The notes under the pieces: model-generated
What the model saw: the letters and a program-made list of their open reading frames with translations, nothing else
Database searches by the model: none
Told to the model about the DNA's origin: nothing
Part shown: piece by piece, positions 42,545-52,220 of the stretch
How the letters are laid out: each line of letters starts with the position of its first letter
Position numbering within the stretch: position 1 is the first letter of the stretch
Made by a program: the position numbers and the translations under genes
From: G965230065 sp965230065
GTDB taxonomy: Bacteria > Bacteroidota > Bacteroidia > Cytophagales > Cyclobacteriaceae
Direction of reading: 5' to 3'
Assembly (NCBI GenBank): GCA_965230065.1
Contig: OZ245942.1
Location: forward strand, 3,534,001 to 3,598,000
DNA: 64,000 nucleotides

Positions 42545-43335
42545 TGCTAAGGTCATTAAAAAACTGGTTTATCAGAATAGAAGAGGAGCCGATCATCATT
42601 TTAGGAAATCAGAAATCAGGTACATCTGCGATAACTCATCTATTGGCAGATTGTAGTGGTTTTTCCAAAACGGTTGATATACCTCCTTCATGGCCACCAT
42701 ATGCACAAAAATTGATAACCGGTGAAGAAAAGCTGCAAGATTTGGTAAAAAAACACCCTATTTACTTTTCAAGGAAAGTAATAAAAGAACCTAACCTTAC
42801 TTTTGTTAGTGAACAGGTATTAGAGCAATTTCCACAGGGCAAGTTTATTTTTATCGTCAGAGACCCCAGGAGCAATATTAGAAGTTTGTTAAATAGAAAA
42901 AACATACCAGGAAATTTATCTCATTTGGGAAACTATGAAGAAGAAGTGTACAATATGGGCAGTATTTTATGTGATGAGGATTTGTGGGGGGGTAAAAATG
43001 AGAATTATATTGGTGTTATGTCATACCGTTGGAAACTCGCTATTGATAACTTTCTAAAAAACAAGGATAAATTTTATCTGGTGAGATATGAAGACTTTGT
43101 AAAAAATAAGAAGGGGTATATTGAGAAAATGGCATATGATCTTCATTTACCAGTTCTACAAGACATTGGGAAAAAGGTGAATTTACAATATCAGCCAAAG
43201 GGGAATTCAAATATCAATTTCTTGGAATTTTTTGGGAAGTCCAATTTAGAAGTCATTAAGCGGATTTGTGAAAAGAGCATGGTGGAAATAGGTTATCGCT
43301 TCAGTTTTTTCATTACAATGTTTTTTGCTTTTTAA
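42544..43335 (+). CDS. P-loop sulfotransferase family protein, no. 2
   Basis: 263 residues. PAPS loop ILGNQKSGTSAITHLLAD (about 19-36). 3'-phosphate motif FIFIVRDPRSNIRSLLNRK (about 101-119), with RDPRSNIRS close to the classical consensus of glycan sulfotransferases. A DLWGG and RYEDFVKNKKGYIEKMA segment (about 135-190) is typical of the C-terminal half. Clearly distinct in sequence from numbers 1 and 3, so these are not simple tandem duplicates. Translationally coupled to the previous gene; 12 bp separate it from the next. Confidence 0.85.
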   Translation: MLRSLKNWFIRIEEEPIIILGNQKSGTSAITHLLADCSGFSKTVDIPPSWPPYAQKLITGEEKLQDLVKKHPIYFSRKVIKEPNLTFVSEQVLEQFPQGKFIFIVRDPRSNIRSLLNRKNIPGNLSHLGNYEEEVYNMGSILCDEDLWGGKNENYIGVMSYRWKLAIDNFLKNKDKFYLVRYEDFVKNKKGYIEKMAYDLHLPVLQDIGKKVNLQYQPKGNSNINFLEFFGKSNLEVIKRICEKSMVEIGYRFSFFITMFFAF

Positions 43336-43347
43336 GCTGGTTTATAT

Positions 43348-44382
43348 ATGAAGAGAATCTTTATTATGTCTTCAGAAAGGTCTGGAAGTAACTTGCTAAG
43401 AAAAATTTTGGGAAACCATAGCGAGTTGGTGGCACCACCACCGCCCCACCTGTGGACCCATTTCAATAATGTTTTTGATGCCTATAGTCCTATTACTCAA
43501 GATAACCTCCATCAATTACTTGATGAAATAATCTCTTTAACATTTGTAAAAAATTCTCACTTACAATGGGATGTGGAGCTCAGTATGGAAGAAATCAGGC
43601 CTTTTATTAATTCTACTAGCTTGTCAGGGATATTGGTAGGAGTGTATGATGCATATGCAGCTAGGAAAAGGGCGAAAGGGTGGATATGTAAAGAAAACCG
43701 CTTATTTGACTTTGCATTTCAAATAAAACTTGCAGCAAGCAATGCCAAATTTATATACCTGTGTCGTGATGGAAGGGATGTAGCATGTTCAGTGAAAAAA
43801 ATACCGACCCATGACCAGATAGTTTATTTTATAGCCAATGAATGGAAAATTGAGCAAGAAAAAGCATTGCAAGTTTTTTTAGAGCTATATAATAAAAATT
43901 CTACTGTATTGCTACGGTATGAGGATTTAATTTCTAATCCAAGGGAAGAGATAGAGCGAATATGTAATCTGATAGATGTTTCTATTGAAGAGGATATGTT
44001 CAGCTATTACCAGAAAGGTGATGCTGAAAAAGAGTCAAATAAAACTGGTTATTGGAAAAACCTTTCCAAACCAATCATGGCAGATAATAAAAAGAAATTC
44101 CTGAAAGAGCTTACAAAAAAGGAAATCAAAGTATTTGAGAAAGTTGCACATAAAGAGATGAAGTTTTTAGGGTATGAATTGACAACAAACCCGAAAGAAT
44201 ATGAGCTTTCAATATTTGAAAGGCTAAAGTATTATTTGCTAAACAAAGCCTTTACAATGAGGCAACAACAAATCTTATTAAAAGAAGAGGGACGGATAGA
44301 AAGAAAAACTGCCTTACAGAAAATATATGGTAAGGCAGGTAAAAAAAGGAATAAAAATACATACCTTGAGTTTAAGAGATAA
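43348..44382 (+). CDS. P-loop sulfotransferase family protein, no. 3
   Basis: 344 residues. PAPS loop IMSSERSGSNLLRKIL at residues 6-21; 3'-phosphate motif FIYLCRDGRDVACSVKKIP (about 135-153); and LLRYEDLISNPREEIERIC, a strong sulfotransferase signature. The C-terminus adds a charged helical tail (about 290-344). It overlaps the flippase gene by 17 bp if that starts at TTG 44366. Substrate unknown; glycan sulfation is inferred from neighbours. Confidence 0.85.
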   Translation: MKRIFIMSSERSGSNLLRKILGNHSELVAPPPPHLWTHFNNVFDAYSPITQDNLHQLLDEIISLTFVKNSHLQWDVELSMEEIRPFINSTSLSGILVGVYDAYAARKRAKGWICKENRLFDFAFQIKLAASNAKFIYLCRDGRDVACSVKKIPTHDQIVYFIANEWKIEQEKALQVFLELYNKNSTVLLRYEDLISNPREEIERICNLIDVSIEEDMFSYYQKGDAEKESNKTGYWKNLSKPIMADNKKKFLKELTKKEIKVFEKVAHKEMKFLGYELTTNPKEYELSIFERLKYYLLNKAFTMRQQQILLKEEGRIERKTALQKIYGKAGKKRNKNTYLEFKR

Positions 44383-45826
44383 AACAATATCCGGGATATC
44401 ATGGAGTGCTGCTGGTAATATAGTGATGCAGTTCTTCCAGTTTATAGTTTCCATAGTGCTGGCAAGATTACTTACCCCAGAGGACTTCGGGTTATTGGGA
44501 ATGGCTATGGTATTTGTTGCTTTTTTTCGCATATTTTCAAATTCAGGGTTGTCTCAAGCAATTATTCACAAAAAAAATGTCTCTCGAGAATTGTACGATA
44601 CTGTATTTATTTTAAATATAATTATTGGGATAATTTTATCGTTAATTTTGTATTTTTTTGCTCCCATAATTTCAAAGTTTTATGAAAATGAAAGGCTAAA
44701 TGAAGTTGTAAAGCTATTCTCAATATTGTTTTTCATCACATCACTTTCTATCAATCATAATGCATTATTAAGGAAAAATTTGAAATTTAAATCTATTGCT
44801 TTTATAGGCTTATTGTCTTCTTTACTTTCTAGCATATTGGCAGTTTCTTTGGCCTATTATGGATTTGGGGTATATAGTTTGGTTTGGCAACAAATCAGTG
44901 CAAGTGTTATCAGGTTAATTTTACTCTGGTATTATTCACCCTGGAAGCCAGCTTTTTCTTTTAAGTTTTCAGCTATTAGGGATGTATGGCGGTATAGTAC
45001 TAATCTTTCTTTATCTAGTACACTTAATTTCTTTACACGAAATTCTGATAACTTGTTAATAGGTAAATATTTAGGCAGTTATGACTTGGGAATTTATAGT
45101 AAAGCATATGGACTTATGTTAATGCCCATCAATCAAGTTACTAGTGTGTTTTCTTCCGTTATGTTTCCTGTGCTTTCGAGCATTCAGGATGATGTGGTAA
45201 GGGTCAAAAAAATATTCTTGCAGTCAAACCGGCTTATTGCTCTATTATCTATGCCCATGATGGTAGGCCTCATTGCAACAGCCGATAATTTAATAATAAC
45301 TTTACTTGGGAATAAGTGGGCAGAGGTTGTGCCAATTATTCAAATATTGGCTATAGTTGGTATTAAGCAGCCGATTGGGAGTACACATGGTTGGATATAT
45401 TTGAGCCAAGGTAGAACAGATATTCAACTATATTGGAACATTATTTCAAGTGTAACAGCAATAATTTCTTTTTTTATTGGCCTTCCCTATGGAATTACTG
45501 GTATAGCAATAGCATATACAGTTAGAACTTATGGGGTTTGGTACTGGGGGGTATCCATACCTGGAAAATTGATTAACTTAAATTTTTTAGAATATATTGA
45601 AAATTTGGTAGGGATATTTTCAATTTCATGCTTGATGGGATTGGCAGTATGGTCTATTAACTTTCTTATGTATGAATGGGAAAAGCCGTTGGCACTGGGC
45701 ATACAGATACTCACAGGAATATTGATGTATTGGGGCTGCCTGCATATATTTAAAGTGAAAGCTTACCAGGAAGCGGTAGGTTTACTACAGGAACAAATCA
45801 ACAAACGAAAAACAGTGATAGGGTAA
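44366..45826 (+). CDS. Polysaccharide flippase, MOP/Wzx type
   Basis: 486 residues from TTG 44366, giving the usual start SLRDKTISGISWSAAGNIV; an in-frame ATG at 44327 would overlap the previous gene by 56 bp. About 12-14 membrane helices. Family features are VLARLLTPEDFGLLGMA, NSGLSQAIIHKK, and the second-half repeat with SKAYGLMLMPINQVTSVFSSVMFPVLS. It belongs to the WzxC/PST branch. It should flip lipid-linked repeat units to the periplasm. Its position between sulfotransferases implies that sulfate is added to the unit before export. Confidence 0.88.
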   Translation: MSLRDKTISGISWSAAGNIVMQFFQFIVSIVLARLLTPEDFGLLGMAMVFVAFFRIFSNSGLSQAIIHKKNVSRELYDTVFILNIIIGIILSLILYFFAPIISKFYENERLNEVVKLFSILFFITSLSINHNALLRKNLKFKSIAFIGLLSSLLSSILAVSLAYYGFGVYSLVWQQISASVIRLILLWYYSPWKPAFSFKFSAIRDVWRYSTNLSLSSTLNFFTRNSDNLLIGKYLGSYDLGIYSKAYGLMLMPINQVTSVFSSVMFPVLSSIQDDVVRVKKIFLQSNRLIALLSMPMMVGLIATADNLIITLLGNKWAEVVPIIQILAIVGIKQPIGSTHGWIYLSQGRTDIQLYWNIISSVTAIISFFIGLPYGITGIAIAYTVRTYGVWYWGVSIPGKLINLNFLEYIENLVGIFSISCLMGLAVWSINFLMYEWEKPLALGIQILTGILMYWGCLHIFKVKAYQEAVGLLQEQINKRKTVIG

Positions 45827-46665
45827 TGCTCGTTTTAAATTTAGTGCAAGTCAAGGCACAGTTGAAACAAATAGGCAGAGGGATATTCAATCCATACCAG
45901 CGAAGAGCCATACGGCAATTTCAATCGTACCTAAGCTTACTTCCATATTACAATAAACAACATCATGTAAAGTTTTTAATATTTGCACAAGGAAGGACTG
46001 GGAGTACCTTGCTGGTTGATTTATTAAACACACATTCAGGCATCTTTTGTGATGGGGAAATTTTTAACCGTCAAGATGTGGGGAAAGTGTTTTTTCCATT
46101 TTTATGGGTTTTTAATCGTTCTAGAAGGTCGTTTTTAGAGCAAAAAACATGTTATGGCTTTAAGGTGAAAATATATCAACTCAGTAAAGATCAAAATTTT
46201 AATGAGTATGAGGTATTACTAAAAAAGCTATATGGTAAAGGGTGGAAATTTATTTATTTGGAAAGGGAAAACGTAATCAGGCATGCGTTATCAAACTTAC
46301 TTGCCGAAGAATATATGAAAAAAGGTTTTCAGAGCACGGAAAAAGCAAAGGGTACCAAGGTGAAAGTAGATTACAACAGGCTGGAGCAAATGGCGAATGC
46401 CAGGCTCAATTATAAGAAAGAAGAAAACAAAATCAAACAGGCTATTCCAGGATTAGAAATTTCTTATGAAAAAGATTTAAAGGACAACACCAAGCATCAA
46501 AATACGTGCAACCGCATCATGGCATTTCTTGGCCTTGAGGCAACAACTGTTAAAACGAAGGAAATACGCAAGGCCTCTGATGACTTATCTGAAAATATCC
46601 TTAATTATGAAGAGGTTATTAATTATTTCAAAGGCACAGTTTTAGAGAAGTATTTTTATTCTTAA
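45826..46665 (+). CDS. P-loop sulfotransferase family protein, no. 4 (Stf0-like)
   Basis: 279 residues. PAPS loop FLIFAQGRTGSTLLVDLLN (about 50-68) followed by SGIFCDGEIFN, a pattern known from Stf0-like and chondroitin-type sulfotransferases. 3'-phosphate segment FIYLERENVIRHALSNL (about 142-158). The C-terminal half has YEKDLKDNTKHQNTCNRIMAFLG, matching the family's final helix. It starts on the last base of the flippase stop codon region (TAATG), so it is translationally coupled. Different subfamily from numbers 1-3. Confidence 0.83.
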   Translation: MLVLNLVQVKAQLKQIGRGIFNPYQRRAIRQFQSYLSLLPYYNKQHHVKFLIFAQGRTGSTLLVDLLNTHSGIFCDGEIFNRQDVGKVFFPFLWVFNRSRRSFLEQKTCYGFKVKIYQLSKDQNFNEYEVLLKKLYGKGWKFIYLERENVIRHALSNLLAEEYMKKGFQSTEKAKGTKVKVDYNRLEQMANARLNYKKEENKIKQAIPGLEISYEKDLKDNTKHQNTCNRIMAFLGLEATTVKTKEIRKASDDLSENILNYEEVINYFKGTVLEKYFYS

Positions 46666-46702
46666 AATGATAGTTGCAACTACTAAACTTAACTTTACAA
46701 AA

Positions 46703-47836
46703 ATGAAAGTTCTACACTTTGTACGTACTTATCCTTCTTTATCTGAAACCTTTGTACAAAGGTTTGTTGAGAAAACATTAAATGCTGGTGAGGCAATGGT
46801 AGCTGCACTTCAAGTAACTCCCGAGAACCCCAAAAGTGGTAAAGAGCAAATAAGTGATTTGGGGCACTATTTTTCAAGAAGATCCATTAAAGGTATATCA
46901 AAATTTTTGAGGCAATGTCTAACAGGAATTCCAAATTGGCAAAGAAACCTGCATTTGGTGATAAAGGATAATAAACCTGATGTTGTACATTGCCATTTTG
47001 GTCCGGCAGGGCTGAAGTTTCTCAAGTTTCAGCAGCAAATGAACCTGGATATCCCATTTGTTACTACATTTTATGGTTTTGATGCGAGTTCTTTGCCAAA
47101 ATCTGACCCTTTGTATAGGCAAGGTCTTCAAACATTGTGGAAAAAGGGAAAGTTTTTCCTTGCAGAAGGACCATGCATGGCTGGTAAATTAATAGAATTA
47201 GGTGCTCCTGACGCAAAAGTAAAAATAAACCCTTTATTGATTCCTATTACTGAGTATAAGCTAAAAAAGCATTTCCGTAGTATAACCGCCCCTATTAGAT
47301 TTTTGTTAATAGGCCGTTTCACGGAAAAGAAAGGTTTTCATTTGTTTTTTGAGGCATTAGGGAAAATTCAAGATAAAGTCCCTGGGTTTACAGTTACTGT
47401 AATTGGGTTTGGTGAAATGGAAGGCATATATAAAAATATAATCCACAATTATGGTTATAGTGAAAAAGTGAATTTTTGTGGTGGTCAACCTCATAATGAG
47501 GTAATAAAACAACTTCAGTGTCATGATTTTTTTGTGCACCCCTCCCTAACAGCTAAAAATGGTGATTCGGAGGGGGGGGCGCCTACTATTATCATTGAAG
47601 CCCAAGCTGTAGGCATACCTGTACTTGCTTCAAGCCATGCCGATATCCCGTATGTAATGGGGTATGATAAATTCTTGAGCCAAGAAGGAGACATTGAAAG
47701 CTTACAAAGTAAAATATTGGAAGCTGTTATTTATCAGGGATGGAAAAGTTTAGTGGCGGAGGGAAAGGATAAAGTAAAGAGCCAACATGACTTGCATCAA
47801 TCTGATTATTACATTAAAATTTTAAATAGCATATAA
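46703..47836 (+). CDS. GT4-family glycosyltransferase A
   Basis: 377 residues from ATG 46703 (an ATG at 46667 would add 12 residues before the Rossmann strand). The start MKVLHFVRTYPSLSETFVQR, then VVHCHFGPAGLKFL, LIGRFTEKKGFHLFFEAL, and DSEGGAPTIIIEAQAVGIPVLAS with the E-x7-E motif are GT-B/GT4 hallmarks, close to WcaL-like colanic acid enzymes. It should add a sugar to the lipid-linked unit from a nucleotide donor in the cytoplasm, retaining configuration. Confidence 0.88.
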   Translation: MKVLHFVRTYPSLSETFVQRFVEKTLNAGEAMVAALQVTPENPKSGKEQISDLGHYFSRRSIKGISKFLRQCLTGIPNWQRNLHLVIKDNKPDVVHCHFGPAGLKFLKFQQQMNLDIPFVTTFYGFDASSLPKSDPLYRQGLQTLWKKGKFFLAEGPCMAGKLIELGAPDAKVKINPLLIPITEYKLKKHFRSITAPIRFLLIGRFTEKKGFHLFFEALGKIQDKVPGFTVTVIGFGEMEGIYKNIIHNYGYSEKVNFCGGQPHNEVIKQLQCHDFFVHPSLTAKNGDSEGGAPTIIIEAQAVGIPVLASSHADIPYVMGYDKFLSQEGDIESLQSKILEAVIYQGWKSLVAEGKDKVKSQHDLHQSDYYIKILNSI

Positions 47837-47840
47837 TCAA

Positions 47841-48869
47841 ATGACTGACCCTATGATTTCTGTTGTCATACCAAATTACAATAGAGAAACATTAATTGGG
47901 GATACATTAGACTCTGTTATTAACCAAGGATACCAGTATTGGGAAGCTATAGTAGTAGATGATGGCTCAACTGATAATAGTAATGAAGTAGTAAGACGGT
48001 ATTCAATGAAAGATAACCGGATAAAACTAATCCAACGCAACAGGGAACCTAAGGGTGCAAATACATGTAGAAATATTGGAATAGAACAGGCAAATGGAAA
48101 ATATATTATCTTTTTGGATTCCGATGATCTATTAGCAAAAAACTGCTTTGAGAACCGGATTAAGAAAATGGCTGAATACCCAAAATGTCAGTTTTTGGTT
48201 TTCCCAATGATCATTTTTAATAAAGAGCCAGATGACTGCCGCACATTAGGTAATATTGACACAAAAGAAGATGACCTTTCCCGGTTTTTAAGAGGGGATG
48301 TAGTTTGGGGTATAAGTAATCTGTTTTGGAGAAATAAAAGTATTAAATTACTAGGGGTGTTTGATGAGCAGCTTAGCTGCTGGCAAGAGTATGACCTTCA
48401 TATAAGGGCTCTGATTAAGGGTTTTGAGTATGAGAAGTTTTTAGACCATGAAGTGGATTGTTTTGTACGTCATCACCAAGGGGTAAGCATTGGGAAATCA
48501 AGCATGAAAAGCCTAGCCCATACTAAGTCACAACATTATTTATGTTGGAAAATATTCAATCTATTAAAAGGGTGCAAGAATAGTAATGTGAAGAAAAATT
48601 TTAAAATGATACCTTTAAAGGTGATCATTGGTTATTGCCACGGACAACATATTTCCCAGGCATGGATTGTTTTTAATGAAGCTGTAAAAAATAAGGTTTT
48701 TACTAGATTCTATGAATTATATGCGGTAAGGTTATTAATTGTGTGCTATAAAATAAAACTTCATCAGGTAAAAGGCTTTTATCGGTTGAGGAAAGTCCTC
48801 TTGAAGCGTTTTAATTTCAGTTCAGATCATTTACGACATAAGTACAAAGGAGAAATCAGTTATAAGTAA
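47841..48869 (+). CDS. GT2-family glycosyltransferase
   Basis: 342 residues. GT-A fold: MISVVIPNYNRETLIGDTL, EAIVVDDGSTDNS, the metal-binding FLDSDDLL, and SCWQEYDLHIRALIKGF for the acceptor side. The C-terminal part (about 240-342) is basic and helical without clear membrane segments. It is an inverting enzyme by family. It sits 4 bp after GT4 enzyme A and 1 bp before the next gene. Confidence 0.88.
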   Translation: MTDPMISVVIPNYNRETLIGDTLDSVINQGYQYWEAIVVDDGSTDNSNEVVRRYSMKDNRIKLIQRNREPKGANTCRNIGIEQANGKYIIFLDSDDLLAKNCFENRIKKMAEYPKCQFLVFPMIIFNKEPDDCRTLGNIDTKEDDLSRFLRGDVVWGISNLFWRNKSIKLLGVFDEQLSCWQEYDLHIRALIKGFEYEKFLDHEVDCFVRHHQGVSIGKSSMKSLAHTKSQHYLCWKIFNLLKGCKNSNVKKNFKMIPLKVIIGYCHGQHISQAWIVFNEAVKNKVFTRFYELYAVRLLIVCYKIKLHQVKGFYRLRKVLLKRFNFSSDHLRHKYKGEISYK

Positions 48870-48870
48870 G

Positions 48871-50052
48871 ATGAAAATAGGTATCATGGTAGGTCCCGGC
48901 AGCCATGCTCCCGGTATATTTTCGCAATTAGATCATTATAAACTAGACTATGAATATACAAATTACTGGCCTAGGTTTGAGCATGTGATTTCCCAAAAGG
49001 GAAGAAAAAAAGTTGCAGGATCCTATATTTATGATATATCTACTTTCATTATTACAGCTTTATGGCATCGAATACCCATCATCAACAGAAAGAAATACCA
49101 CCTTTTCTATAACTACTCAATATTTGACAGGATTTCTTCATTTATACTCAATAATTCAGAGGTGCTGATGGCATGGTCTCAGATGTCATTGTGTACTATG
49201 CGAAAAGTGAAGAAGAATGGAGGTACGTCCATACTTGAGCACCCGATGGTTCATGTAAAGGCCTGGACTGAAATAGTTAAAGAAGAGTATAAAACCTATG
49301 GTGATAAAAATAACCTTCAATATGGTTTGTTTACAAGTTCAATGATAGACCGTATGCTGCAAGAATATGAACTTGCTGACTATATCCATCTGTTATCAAG
49401 TTATGCGGAACATTCGTTTATAGAAAAAGGGGTTCCGAAAGAAAAGATAGTAGTTTCACCACTGGGTGTTGATCATGATTTTTTTAAACCACATCAAAAA
49501 TTGAATGCTAAAGAAAAGTTTGTCATCTTATGTGTGGGTAGACTTGAATTGCTAAAAGGCACGCACCGTTTGTTAAAGGTATTTAGTGAGTTAAAGTTAA
49601 AAAATGCCGAGCTTTGGTTAGTAGGGAATGTTTTACCTGAAATGGTACCATTTCTAAAACAATATGGAGAGGGCGTGAAATGTTTGGGGGTGCAAAGTAA
49701 ATCCAAGCTTGTGGAGCTTTATAATTCTTCTGATTTAGTATGTCTGCCATCAATTCAAGAGTCCTTTGGGCTGGTATTACTAGAGGCCATGGCCTGTGGA
49801 GTGCCGATAGCAGCTAGTATTTATAGTGGTGCGCCAGATATAATACAAAATGAAAAAGAAGGTAGTTTGTTTAACCCATTTGATGAGGTACAGTTAAAGC
49901 AAATACTAATGAAATACTATGAAAAACCCGAGCTAGGGTTAGAGAAAGGAAAGCAAGCTAGAAAGAAAATAGAGTCAGAATTTACACTTTACCATTATGG
50001 TAAGCATTTAATGAACTTAATGGGGAAAGTACATAAAAACAATACCTATTAA
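48871..50052 (+). CDS. GT4-family glycosyltransferase B
   Basis: 393 residues. N-terminus MKIGIMVGPGSHAPGIFSQL; C-terminal GT4 signature VSPLGVDHDFFKP, LCVGRLELLKGTHRLLKVF and IQESFGLVLLEAMACGVPIAAS with the E-x7-E motif. GT-B fold, retaining. Donor and acceptor unknown. Its stop is directly followed by the ATG of the next gene, so the two are coupled. Confidence 0.88.
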   Translation: MKIGIMVGPGSHAPGIFSQLDHYKLDYEYTNYWPRFEHVISQKGRKKVAGSYIYDISTFIITALWHRIPIINRKKYHLFYNYSIFDRISSFILNNSEVLMAWSQMSLCTMRKVKKNGGTSILEHPMVHVKAWTEIVKEEYKTYGDKNNLQYGLFTSSMIDRMLQEYELADYIHLLSSYAEHSFIEKGVPKEKIVVSPLGVDHDFFKPHQKLNAKEKFVILCVGRLELLKGTHRLLKVFSELKLKNAELWLVGNVLPEMVPFLKQYGEGVKCLGVQSKSKLVELYNSSDLVCLPSIQESFGLVLLEAMACGVPIAASIYSGAPDIIQNEKEGSLFNPFDEVQLKQILMKYYEKPELGLEKGKQARKKIESEFTLYHYGKHLMNLMGKVHKNNTY

Positions 50053-51132
50053 ATGAACGCAAAAGTTGTTTTTATAACAAGTCAAGGGGGAACTCACCCA
50101 ATGCACAGGATGCATGCCCAAAGCGTGGGTGCAGATTTTCAGTTTGTAGATCATAAAATACGTTGGCAAGACATAAATGCACCTTGGTGGCGTAGATACA
50201 TAAGTTGGTTCGTTTCTGCATTTACTTTTCCAAATAAGAAGAAATACCATGTTTTTTTATCTGGTGGTCAGCATTTTATGCCCGTTATAATGAAAAAAAT
50301 GGGGCTTTTACGCTCAAAACAAAAAGTTGTGTGTTTTCATGATAATGAAACCCTGTTCTTCTTGCTTAATAACAGGTATTCCCGCTTGACTTCTTTTGCA
50401 CTAAAATGGCTTATCCCTCAATACGATGCACATATATGTATTGGAAAAATGACTACCGGTTTATTAAAGCGGTTTGTTGACCTTGAAAAAACATTGGTAT
50501 ATACGGCATTTAATGGAGTGCAAGATGAACGAATGGACAGCTTGCAAAATATAACCCCCAATTTAAATAACAAAAATATATTATTCATAGGGAATATATA
50601 TTCTGGTTGGAGGTCATGGTATAAAGGCATCGACCTTATGTTTGAAGTATTTGATGCGTTATTACAATATGATAGCACGTATACCTTGACCATAGTTGGG
50701 AATGTAATAGATTCAGAGTTCCAGAAGTATATAAGTGATCTTAGCCCAGATATACATGAAAAAATCAAATTTGAAGGCCCTCAGCAAAACCTTGCCCCCT
50801 ATTTTGAAAAGTCTTCATTTTACCTACATTGTGCGAGGGGTGAGTCCTATGGCATTACAGTTATTGAAGCCATGGCAGCAGGAGTGCCACCTATTATTTC
50901 TGAATGGACTGGTTCGAGGGAAATTGTAGAAAAAGTGGATAAAGCACTTATTTCACAGTTGGATAAGGACGAATTTATCGAGAGGATAAAATGGTATCAA
51001 AACCTCAATGTGGCCAAAAAAATGGAGCTTTCTAATAAATGCAAAAAAATGTCAAAACCGTATAGGGCTTCTGTGGCTGCTTTAAAGTTTAGGAAAGAGT
51101 TTATTAAGATGACCAGGGATTTAAAAGTATAG
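50053..51132 (+). CDS. GT4-family glycosyltransferase C
   Basis: 359 residues. The N-terminal domain is unusual (VVFITSQGGTHPMHRMHAQ) and lacks a typical GGAE loop. The C-terminal half is clear GT4: ILFIGNIYSGWRSWYKGIDL, LTIVGNVIDSEF, and ARGESYGITVIEAMAAGVPPIISEW. GT-B fold, likely retaining. It begins on the base after the stop of enzyme B. Confidence 0.83.
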   Translation: MNAKVVFITSQGGTHPMHRMHAQSVGADFQFVDHKIRWQDINAPWWRRYISWFVSAFTFPNKKKYHVFLSGGQHFMPVIMKKMGLLRSKQKVVCFHDNETLFFLLNNRYSRLTSFALKWLIPQYDAHICIGKMTTGLLKRFVDLEKTLVYTAFNGVQDERMDSLQNITPNLNNKNILFIGNIYSGWRSWYKGIDLMFEVFDALLQYDSTYTLTIVGNVIDSEFQKYISDLSPDIHEKIKFEGPQQNLAPYFEKSSFYLHCARGESYGITVIEAMAAGVPPIISEWTGSREIVEKVDKALISQLDKDEFIERIKWYQNLNVAKKMELSNKCKKMSKPYRASVAALKFRKEFIKMTRDLKV

Positions 51133-51147
51133 GCAAATATTCTTAAA

Positions 51148-52206
51148 ATGAGGATTGTTCATATCATAGATTCACTAGCTGTTGGAGGAGCTGAAGTGCT
51201 ATTAGTAAATAGTATAATGGAACTGGAAAGAAAGTATCCTGAGCATACAAATATGATTGTAACTCTAAAAAGTCCAGGTGAGTTGATAAAAACTATTGAG
51301 AATAAAGTTCCATATTACAATTTGGGTTTTAAACTAACCAAACTAAACCATATTCTAAAACTCAGGAAAATATTAAAAAACTTTAAGGCAGATATTGTTC
51401 ATACCCACCTGCTAGACTCTACACTAGCTTGCAGGCTAATCCTCCCTAGTAATATTAAATTAGCAAGTACATATCACAATGTTGTTTATGATTCAAAACA
51501 AGTTCATTTTTCCAAATGGAGACTCTTGCTAGATAAGGCAACATACTCTCCTTCATACTATTCAATTTTCGTGTCTGAAGAAGTTGCAAAAAACATAAAG
51601 AGGGCTATAAATGTTAAAAATAACCATGATACAATTGTAAACTTTGCTTCTCCAGCCTTTAAGCCCTCTTATACATTTCATCCAGGAACAACCTTGAAAT
51701 TAGTAAATGTAGGAAACCTGAAACCCAATAAAAATCATGAGTTGGCAATCAATGTGATGGGTAAACTAAAGGATTTACCAGTTTCACTAGATATATATGG
51801 TGAAGGTGACCGTAGGGATAAATTACAAAATATGATTAATCTGCTAGGAGCAAATGTAATTTTAAAAGGGAACCAAGTAATTAGTTCAGGGCTATTGGCA
51901 AAGTATGATGCTTTTTTGATGACTTCACATAATGAGGGAATGCCAGTTTCACTTATTGAAGCTTTAGCAACTGGGATGCCTTCTTTGCTCAAGGATTTAC
52001 CAATGTTAAGGGAAACCTGTGGCGATGCTGCATTATACTTTAAATGGGAAAAAGGCTTAATTGAAATGATTGATCATATATTAAAAAACAAAAATATACT
52101 AGAGAAGCTTAGTGAAAAAGCTGTGGAAAGGTCAAGCTTATACTCAGTGGAAACTTATGTTTCAAAATTATTAGGGATTTACTCTAAATTGTACGGTTCA
52201 AAGTAA
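51148..52206 (+). CDS. GT4-family glycosyltransferase D
   Basis: 352 residues. Classical GT4: MRIVHIIDSLAVGGAEVLLVN, VHTHLLDSTLACRLIL, VNVGNLKPNKNHELAINVM, LDIYGEGDRRDKL and SHNEGMPVSLIEALATGMPSLL (the E-x7-E motif). Donor and linkage unknown. 15 bp separate it from enzyme C, and 14 bp from the next sulfotransferase. Confidence 0.9.
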   Translation: MRIVHIIDSLAVGGAEVLLVNSIMELERKYPEHTNMIVTLKSPGELIKTIENKVPYYNLGFKLTKLNHILKLRKILKNFKADIVHTHLLDSTLACRLILPSNIKLASTYHNVVYDSKQVHFSKWRLLLDKATYSPSYYSIFVSEEVAKNIKRAINVKNNHDTIVNFASPAFKPSYTFHPGTTLKLVNVGNLKPNKNHELAINVMGKLKDLPVSLDIYGEGDRRDKLQNMINLLGANVILKGNQVISSGLLAKYDAFLMTSHNEGMPVSLIEALATGMPSLLKDLPMLRETCGDAALYFKWEKGLIEMIDHILKNKNILEKLSEKAVERSSLYSVETYVSKLLGIYSKLYGSK

Positions 52207-52220
52207 GTATTTTAATTAAT